From: Microbacteriaceae bacterium
Lineage (GTDB): Bacteria; Actinomycetota; Actinomycetes; Actinomycetales; Microbacteriaceae
NCBI GenBank assembly: GCA_031177985.1
Contig: JAPSJW010000006.1
Coordinates: 110,047-149,330 of the forward strand
Length of the DNA: 39,284 bases
Direction: 5' to 3'
Positions 27,381 to 32,481 of this stretch are shown here, piece by piece (position 1 is the first letter of the stretch; each line of letters starts with the position of its first letter). The notes beneath the pieces are model-generated. The model saw only the letters and a list, made by a program, of their open reading frames with translations, made no database searches and was not told where the DNA came from. Made by a program: the position numbers and the translations under genes.

Positions 27381-29086
27381 CCGACGCGGGTGAGGAGCTC
27401 GTGCTCGAGCACGGATTCGAGCGCCAGCACCTTGTAGCCCTGCGACTCGAAGAAGACCGTGATGCGGTCCGCCTCGACGTCGACGACGCTGCCGTGGCCC
27501 CACTCGCTGTGCTCCACTGCGGAGCCGGAGGGGAAGGGCGCGGCAGCGTCGTGCTGTCCGGCCTCCTCTGCGGTTCCCGCGCGGCAGGTGTCGCAGCTGC
27601 CGCAGAGACCGCCGAGGTCCTCGCCGAAGTAGCCGAGCAGCACCCTCCGACGGCAGTCCCTGGTCTCTGCGTAACGGCGCATGAAGTCCAGCCGCGACTG
27701 CTCGATCCTCTCCCGGCGCTCGGACGCCTCCTCGGCGCGGCCAGCCGCATCCGCTGCATCGAGCCGTGCGATCGGCACTGCGCCTTTTCGCGTCAAACGC
27801 ACCGCTCCGCCCTCGACGAGCAGGTTCACGAGCCCCGTGACCGTTCGGGCCGACAGGTCGAGCTGCTCGGCGAGCTCCTTCGAGCGCAGCGGCCGACCGG
27901 CCTCCGCGATCGCGCCGTATGCGGCCCGCAGCTTCGCGGCATCCGTTCCTCGGGCGACGAAGTACTTGCGCAGCCCCAGATCCTCGGAGCGGTAGAACAG
28001 CACGGCGGATGCCGGCTCGCCGTCCCGGCCGCTGCGTCCGATCTCCTGGTAGTAGGCGTCGAGCGACTCCGGCACCGAGGCGTGCACCACGAAGCGCACG
28101 TCGGGCTTGTCGATGCCCATGCCGAACGCGTTTGTCGCGACGACCGCATCCGCTTCGCCGTCGAGGAACGCCTCGTGCACCCTCGTGCGCTCCTTCGCCG
28201 ACAGCCCGGCGTGGTAAGTCTCCGCTCGCAGGCCGAGCTCCCGCAGCTCCTCCGTGAGCTCCTCGGCCTCGCGTCGGGTGGCGGCGTAGACGAGACCCGG
28301 GCGCTCGAGGGTCGGAATGAGCTCCAGGAGCGCGGCGCGCTTGTCGGAGTCGGTCGTCGCCCTCCGCACCTCGAGGTCGATGTTCGGGCGGTCGACGCCG
28401 GTCACCACGACGAGCGGATCGCGCAGCTGCAGGCGCTCGACGATCTCGAGACGCACCGGCTCCGCACCGGTCGCGGTGAGCGCGACGGTGGTGGGCCGGC
28501 CGAGGCGCTCGCGCACCTCGCCGAGCCTCAGGTAGTCGGGCCGGAAGTCGTGGCCCCAGGATGCGACGCAGTGCGCCTCGTCGATCACCAGGAGTCCGAC
28601 CGCGAGGTCGCGCAGCCGGTCGACCACGTCGTCCTTCGCGAGCTGCTCGGGCGCGAGGAAGAGGTATCGGGCGGTCCCGTCGGTCAGTCCCTCCCAGGCC
28701 TCCTCGAGCGCCGTGACCCCGAGCGCCGAGTTCAGGGCCACGCCCGCCGGCGCCTTGGGGCTCTCCGCGAGCTGATTGAGCTGGTCCATCTGCAGGGCGA
28801 TGAGCGGCGAGACGACGACGGTCACTCCGTCGAGCATCGCCCCCGCCAGCTGGTACACCGCTGACTTGCCGGCCCCGGTGGGCATCACCGCGATGACGTC
28901 GCGTCCGTGCAGCAGCGCGTCGACCGACGCCTCCTGGCCCTCCCGCAGATCCTCCCACCCGAAGAGCTCGCGAGCGGCGTCGGCGATCCTCGAAGCGGGC
29001 ACGGCATCCTCTCGTCGGAGCCGCGGAGAGGCGGCACGGTTGAACATCGTCGCATCGGAGGACACCGCCTCCTGAGGGCTTGACAC
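27377..29086 (-). CDS. recQ: RecQ-like ATP-dependent DNA helicase without HRDC domain
   Basis: A 569-residue superfamily 2 helicase, expected to unwind 3'-to-5' in DNA repair. Motifs in order: MPTGAGKS Walker A (68-75), SPLIALQMDQ, the DEAH box DEAHCVASWGHDFRPDY, TALTATG, then NAFGMGIDKPDVRFV and YYQEIGRSGRDG. The RecQ zinc site has Cys478, Cys495, Cys498 and Cys501. Instead of an HRDC domain the end (about 523-566) reads HSEWGHGSVVDVEADRITVF then GYKVLALESV, like the tudor-like tail of UvrD/PcrA helicases. HRDC-less RecQ-like proteins of this sort are known in mycobacteria (RqlH), which makes that class likely. The start is GTG at 29086; an in-frame ATG at 29047 is an alternative. Confidence 0.92.
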   Translation of the reverse strand: MSSPQEAVSSDATMFNRAASPRLRREDAVPASRIADAARELFGWEDLREGQEASVDALLHGRDVIAVMPTGAGKSAVYQLAGAMLDGVTVVVSPLIALQMDQLNQLAESPKAPAGVALNSALGVTALEEAWEGLTDGTARYLFLAPEQLAKDDVVDRLRDLAVGLLVIDEAHCVASWGHDFRPDYLRLGEVRERLGRPTTVALTATGAEPVRLEIVERLQLRDPLVVVTGVDRPNIDLEVRRATTDSDKRAALLELIPTLERPGLVYAATRREAEELTEELRELGLRAETYHAGLSAKERTRVHEAFLDGEADAVVATNAFGMGIDKPDVRFVVHASVPESLDAYYQEIGRSGRDGEPASAVLFYRSEDLGLRKYFVARGTDAAKLRAAYGAIAEAGRPLRSKELAEQLDLSARTVTGLVNLLVEGGAVRLTRKGAVPIARLDAADAAGRAEEASERRERIEQSRLDFMRRYAETRDCRRRVLLGYFGEDLGGLCGSCDTCRAGTAEEAGQHDAAAPFPSGSAVEHSEWGHGSVVDVEADRITVFFESQGYKVLALESVLEHELLTRVG

Positions 29087-29116
29087 CCCTCGCGCGCGCT
29101 CCTAGCGCCGCACATT

Positions 29117-29136
29117 CCGATCGGAGCGGCCGATCG
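29117..29136. promoter_or_regulatory. Possible operator between recQ and the membrane-protein gene
   Basis: The palindrome CCGATCGG (29117-29124) is followed by CCGATCGC (29130-29137) 5 bases later, in the 116-base divergent gap. Two spaced copies of CGATCG in a shared promoter region would suit a dimeric regulator. The rest of the gap shows a GGATAGGAAGGGG ribosome-site stretch and no firm -35/-10 pair. Confidence 0.25.
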
Positions 29137-29202
29137 CAACCCCTTGGTGCACCGGGTGCCGCGCCGCTTATCTGGAAGCAGGGATAGGAAGGGGACCGCA
29201 TC

Positions 29203-29886
29203 ATGGCGACACACGACCCTAAGCGCGAGGACCGGCCGGAGCCGGTCGCCGACGACAGCAGCACCCGTCGGCTCAACACGAACGAGGACGACCTCAACGG
29301 CAGGCACGCCGCGGGCACGCCCGTCGAGGACGCCAGGGCGATCAGGCACGAGGTCGTCGCGCGCGAGAAGGAGGCTTACGGCGGGATCAAGTTCGGCAGC
29401 GCCTTCTTCGGGTGGCTCGCCGCGACCGGACTCGCCGTGCTGCTCACCGCGCTCGTCGCGGGAGCGGGCGCAGCAGTCGGGCTCGCGACGCCGGGCGACG
29501 AGGTGGACGCGGAGAACGCGCAGACCATAGGGATCGTGGGCGGCATCCTGCTGCTCGTCATCCTGTTCGTCTCGTACTACGCAGGCGGCTACGTTGCCGG
29601 ACGGATGGCGCGCTTCAACGGCGCGAAGCAGGGACTCGCCGTGTGGCTGTGGGCGATCATCATCGCGATCGTCGTGGCCATCATCGGCGCGATCGCCGGC
29701 GCGCAGTTCAACGTCCTGGCGAACCTCGACAGCTTCCCGCGCATCCCGCTCGGTGACGAGCTGACCACCACCGGCATCATCACCGCCGTGCTGACGCTCC
29801 TCGTCAGCCTGGGCGGCGCGGTGCTCGGCGGCCTCGGCGGCATGCGGTTCCACCGCAAGGTCGACAAGGCGGGTCTCGGCGGCTAG
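29203..29886 (+). CDS. Four-helix membrane protein of unknown function
   Basis: A 227-residue protein with a charged, disordered N-terminal stretch (residues 1-60, rich in Asp, Glu, Arg) and four membrane segments at about 65-95, 108-128, 143-167 and 191-214. Between helices 2 and 3 is the conserved-looking YYAGGYVAGRMARFNGAKQG, typical of small actinobacterial membrane proteins of this kind. A GGAAGGGG ribosome site precedes the ATG. Family and function are unknown to me. Its TAG is shared through CTAG with the opposite DUF503 gene. Confidence 0.85.
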   Translation: MATHDPKREDRPEPVADDSSTRRLNTNEDDLNGRHAAGTPVEDARAIRHEVVAREKEAYGGIKFGSAFFGWLAATGLAVLLTALVAGAGAAVGLATPGDEVDAENAQTIGIVGGILLLVILFVSYYAGGYVAGRMARFNGAKQGLAVWLWAIIIAIVVAIIGAIAGAQFNVLANLDSFPRIPLGDELTTTGIITAVLTLLVSLGGAVLGGLGGMRFHRKVDKAGLGG

Positions 29887-30179
29887 ACGTCGTCGGCGCT
29901 GATCAACCGTCGCCGCGCGGCCAGGAGCTCGATCTCCGGCCGCGCGGCGACGGCTCGTTCCAGCCCGTCCAGCACGTCGGCAAGGTGACCCGCGTCGCCG
30001 CTCACGACGGCCGCGCCGATGGTCGCGCGGCGATGCAGGTCCGCGTCGCCCACCTCAGCGACCGACACCTCGAAGCGGCGCTTCAGTTCGTTCACCAGCG
30101 GGCGGATGACGGAGCGCTTCTCCTTGAGCGAGTGCACGTCGCCGAGGAGCACGTCGAACTCGATCCAGCCGATCCACAT
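29883..30179 (-). CDS. DUF503 family protein
   Basis: A 98-residue protein of the DUF503 family, of ferredoxin-like fold and unknown function. The N-terminal signature WIGWIEFDVLLGDVHSLKEK, followed by RSVIRPLVNELKRRFEVSVAEV, is the family's defining part, and the rest ARPEIELLAARR then matches length. The ATG at 30179 is chosen since the signature starts right there and CACACT lies 6 bases upstream as a possible leaderless -10. It converges on the four-helix membrane protein gene. Confidence 0.85.
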   Translation of the reverse strand: MWIGWIEFDVLLGDVHSLKEKRSVIRPLVNELKRRFEVSVAEVGDADLHRRATIGAAVVSGDAGHLADVLDGLERAVAARPEIELLAARRRLISADDV

Positions 30180-30185
30180 GGGTTC

Positions 30186-30191
30186 AGTGTG
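30186..30191 (-). promoter_or_regulatory. Possible -10 element for the DUF503 gene
   Basis: On the minus strand CACACT lies 6 bases before the ATG at 30179. It keeps the A and final T of TANNNT but not the first T. The spacing matches the leaderless genes in this window. Confidence 0.3.
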
Positions 30192-30249
30192 CCGGGTCGG
30201 GACCGTGGCGCGGCGTGCGTCGCGCGACTGACAGTCGGAAGGGCGCGTT

Positions 30250-30289
30250 GTGAACGCGAGGGTGTGCTGTAACGCACCCTCTCGTTCAC
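30250..30289. promoter_or_regulatory. Long imperfect inverted repeat in the DUF503-tRNA-Leu gap
   Basis: Arms GTGAACGCGAGGGTGTG (30250-30266) and CGCACCCTCTCGTTCAC (30273-30289) enclose the loop CTGTAA. Of 17 positions, 15 are Watson-Crick, one is a G-T wobble and one a mismatch. It could be an operator upstream of the DUF503 gene, a terminator for minus-strand transcripts from the tRNA, or a structured RNA. No T-tract follows on either strand. A shorter palindrome, CGACTG-A-CAGTCG, lies nearby at 30225-30237. Confidence 0.6.
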
Positions 30290-30313
30290 GACATGCACAG
30301 TCGAGAACTCTGC

Positions 30314-30331
30314 GCCGGATGTGGGACTCGA
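30314..30331 (-). repeat. 18-bp exact copy of the tRNA-Leu 3' end (possible att scar)
   Basis: GCCGGATGTGGGACTCGA is identical to 30465-30482, the part of tRNA-Leu covering the 3' acceptor strand and half of the T-arm. Homology stops beyond that, so this is not a second tRNA. Tyrosine-recombinase elements commonly use this part of a tRNA gene as core site and leave such a copy at their far end. Confidence 0.7.
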
Positions 30332-30359
30332 GCCCCGCCCCGCCCCACCGCGCACGGCC

Positions 30360-30457
30360 GCGACGCCGCCTACGGCGTCGCCCCGGAACCGGCGGGCGGG
30401 GACCCCGGTATGGAAGCCGCACCTACATGCGGCACGATCACGCCGCTCCAGGCGGCG
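30360..30457. other. Run of three short hairpins between tRNA-Leu and its 3'-end copy
   Basis: GCGACGCCG (30360-30368) pairs perfectly with CGGCGTCGC (30373-30381) over a CCTA loop; GCCGCA (30416-30421) with TGCGGC (30428-30433); CGCCGC (30441-30446) with GCGGCG (30452-30457). No ORF with coding character covers this stretch. They could act as tRNA terminators or processing signals without T-tracts, or be a structured remnant. Confidence 0.5.
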
Positions 30458-30463
30458 CGCTCG

Positions 30464-30546
30464 TGCCGGATGTGGGACTCGAACCCACACGCCCTCTCGG
30501 ACAACCGATTTTGAGTCGGTCGCGTCTGCCATTCCGCCAATCCGGC
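30464..30546 (-). tRNA. tRNA-Leu (anticodon CAA)
   Basis: The minus strand folds into a class II tRNA of 83 bases. The acceptor GCCGGAT pairs with ATCCGGC and is followed by discriminator A. The D-arm has the Leu pattern TGGCGGAATGGCAGACGC. The anticodon stem ACCGA/TCGGT holds the loop CTCAAAA, giving anticodon CAA, which reads UUG. The long variable arm TGTCCGAGAGGGCG and the T-arm GTGGGTTCGAGTCCCAC are normal. CCA is not encoded. The gene is divergent from the ANTAR regulator, 59 bases apart. Confidence 0.95.
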
Positions 30547-30593
30547 GCACGCATCCGCCCGCAGGGGGCGCCGCAGCGGGGGCAACGATACCG

Positions 30594-30599
30594 TAGGGT
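30594..30599 (+). promoter_or_regulatory. -10 element for a leaderless ANTAR regulator transcript
   Basis: TAGGGT lies exactly 6 bases before the GTG at 30606 with no ribosome site. On the other strand TACGGT (30590-30595) could be the -10 of tRNA-Leu, so the two divergent promoters may overlap by 2 bases. Confidence 0.5.
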
Positions 30600-30605
30600 T
30601 GTTCC

Positions 30606-31211
30606 GTGAGTGAGCAGGAAGCAACACCGTCAGCGCCCCGTCGCGTCGTCGTCGCGGAAGACGAGTCGCTCATCCGCATGGACATCGTGGAGATCCTCCG
30701 CGACAACGGATTCGAGGTCGTCGGCGAGGCTGGCGACGGCGAGACCGCCGTCTCGCTCGCGACCGAGCTGCGCCCCGACCTCGTCATCATGGACGTCAAG
30801 ATGCCTCAGCTCGACGGCATCTCCGCGGCCGAGCGCCTCAGCAAGAACCACATCGCCCCCGTCGTGCTGCTGACCGCGTTCAGCCAGAAGGAGCTCGTCG
30901 AGCGGGCCAGCGAGGCGGGCGCGCTCGCCTACGTCGTCAAGCCGTTCACCCCGAACGACCTGCTGCCCGCGATCGAGATCGCCCTCTCGCGCTACCAGCA
31001 GATCATCACCCTCGAGGCCGAGGTCGCCGACATGGTCGAGCGCTTCGAGACCCGCAAGCTCGTCGACCGCGCCAAGGGCCTGCTCAACGAGAAGATGGGC
31101 CTCACCGAGCCCGAGGCGTTCCGGTGGATCCAGAAGGCGTCGATGGACCGACGCCTCACCATGCACGACGTCGCCCAGGCGATCATCGAGCAGCTCGCCC
31201 CCAAGAAGTAG
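30606..31211 (+). CDS. pdtaR: ANTAR-domain response regulator (PdtaR type)
   Basis: A 201-residue two-component regulator. The receiver domain (about 12-130) has the acidic pair in VVVAEDESLIR (Glu18, Asp19), phospho-acceptor Asp63 in DLVIMDVKMPQLDG, LLTAFSQ and the conserved lysine in VVKPFTP. A coiled linker leads to an ANTAR RNA-binding domain (about 140-198, RAKGLLNEKMGLTEPEAFRW then IQKASMDRRLTM). ANTAR proteins bind paired hexaloop hairpins in mRNA and prevent termination. The layout and the nearby polA match M. tuberculosis pdtaR (Rv1626), whose kinase PdtaS is encoded elsewhere; no histidine kinase lies in this window. Confidence 0.93.
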   Translation: MSEQEATPSAPRRVVVAEDESLIRMDIVEILRDNGFEVVGEAGDGETAVSLATELRPDLVIMDVKMPQLDGISAAERLSKNHIAPVVLLTAFSQKELVERASEAGALAYVVKPFTPNDLLPAIEIALSRYQQIITLEAEVADMVERFETRKLVDRAKGLLNEKMGLTEPEAFRWIQKASMDRRLTMHDVAQAIIEQLAPKK

Positions 31212-31226
31212 TCCCGAACCAGACGG

Positions 31227-31967
31227 ATGCTGCGCTCCTACGTCGTCACAGGCGGAGCGCGCGGCGTCGGCCGGGGAATCGCGGAACGACTGCTGCGAGA
31301 CGGCCACGGAGTAGCCGTGCTCGACGCGGCGCCCATCGAGTGGGCGTCGGGCCACCGCTACTCGCACCGGCTCGCGATCGTCACGGGCGATGCGGGGGAG
31401 CGGGCGACGGCCGAGCGTGCAGCGGATGCCGCTGAGCGCATCGCGCCCTTCCACGGCTGGGTGAACAACGCCGCCGTGTTCCGCGACGCCGACCTGCACG
31501 CGGATCCCGAAGCGGCACTCGCCCACATCACCGCGAACCTCGCGACCGCCGTCATGGGCACCGGCGTCGCAGTCGCACGTCTGCTCGCCGCGCAGCGGCC
31601 CGGCGCGATCGTGAACGTCTCCTCGCACCAGGCGCAGCGGCCGGTGGCGGGCGCGCTGCCGTACGCCACGGCGAAGGCCGCCATCGAGGGCCTCACCCGC
31701 GCCGCCGCCGTCGACTACGGGCGAAGCGGCATCCGCGTCAACGCCGTGGCTCTCGGCTCGATCCTCACCGACCGCACTGAGGGCCGCGACGAGCTGATCG
31801 CTCAGCTGGCCGACGCGCATCCGCTCGGTCGCCCCGGCTCGGCGGATGAGGTGGCCGCGATCGTCGCCCACCTCTTGAGCGACGAGGCCTCGTTCGTCAC
31901 CGGGGCGGTCGTCCCCGTCGACGGAGGCCGCGCCGTATTCGGGCGGGATCCCGAGGAGCGGCTCTAG
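31227..31967 (+). CDS. SDR-family oxidoreductase
   Basis: A 246-residue classical SDR. The cofactor loop VTGGARGVGRGIAE (residues 7-20), VNNAAV, the serine in VNVSSHQAQ and Tyr-x-x-x-Lys in LPYATAKAA are present, and it ends with the standard FVTGAVVPVDGGR. The expected NNAG is NNAA, which is tolerated. It starts 15 bases after the ANTAR regulator and is likely co-transcribed with it. Substrate unknown. Its TAG is shared through CTAG with the opposite thioesterase gene. Confidence 0.9.
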   Translation: MLRSYVVTGGARGVGRGIAERLLRDGHGVAVLDAAPIEWASGHRYSHRLAIVTGDAGERATAERAADAAERIAPFHGWVNNAAVFRDADLHADPEAALAHITANLATAVMGTGVAVARLLAAQRPGAIVNVSSHQAQRPVAGALPYATAKAAIEGLTRAAAVDYGRSGIRVNAVALGSILTDRTEGRDELIAQLADAHPLGRPGSADEVAAIVAHLLSDEASFVTGAVVPVDGGRAVFGRDPEERL

Positions 31968-32392
31968 CGCCGGTCGAGCAGCATGTTCGTCATGCGCACG
32001 GTCGAGAGCCTGCGGCCCTCCTCGTCAGTCATGACGATCTCGTGCGTCGCGAGCGTGCGTCCCAGCACGAGCGCGGTGCACGTGCCGGTGACCCAGCCGT
32101 CGGTGATCGACTTGGAGTGCGTGGCATTGATCTCGATGCCGACGGCGTACCGGCCAGGGCCCGCGTGGATCGCGGAGGAGAGCGAGCCGAGCGACTCGCC
32201 GAGCACCACGTGCGCGCCGCCGTGCAGCAGCCCGACGACCTGGCGGTTCCCGTCGACCGGCATGCGTGCCACCGAGTGCGACGCCGACACCTCGACGAAC
32301 TCGATGCCCATCTTGCGGGCGAGCTCGCCGCCCCCCGACTTCACGATCCGCTCGTAGAGCTCGGGGTCGAGATCGGGTGGGAAGGCGGTCAT
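31964..32392 (-). CDS. Hotdog-fold acyl-CoA thioesterase (PaaI/YdiI type)
   Basis: A 142-residue single hotdog protein, expected to hydrolyse acyl- or aryl-CoA thioesters. The motif GNRQVVGLLHGGAHVVLGES (about 47-66) contains the conserved His-Gly-Gly loop and catalytic Glu, and GIEINATHSKSITDGWVTGT is the usual central strand pair. The ATG at 32392 follows GAGGAG, a good ribosome site at 6 bases. It is divergent from polA across 89 bases. Confidence 0.9.
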   Translation of the reverse strand: MTAFPPDLDPELYERIVKSGGGELARKMGIEFVEVSASHSVARMPVDGNRQVVGLLHGGAHVVLGESLGSLSSAIHAGPGRYAVGIEINATHSKSITDGWVTGTCTALVLGRTLATHEIVMTDEEGRRLSTVRMTNMLLDRR

Positions 32393-32469
32393 CGGGGCTC
32401 CTCGATGGTCTGCCGAAGCGGCGATCCGCCCGGCCTCCAGCGGCTTCGAGCGCTGTCCGAGGCAGCAAC

Positions 32470-32475
32470 TAGGCT
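32470..32475 (+). promoter_or_regulatory. -10 element for a leaderless polA transcript
   Basis: TAGGCT lies exactly 6 bases before the GTG start of polA, with no ribosome site, as in coaBC, rpe and the ANTAR gene. TTCGAG at 32445 is a poor, wide-spaced -35 candidate. Confidence 0.5.
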
Positions 32476-32481
32476 TGCTGC

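Noticed and set aside
30314-30400. Second, degenerate tRNA-Leu gene
   Set aside because: Only 18 bases match; no anticodon arm, D-arm or 5' acceptor strand can be found beyond the copy.
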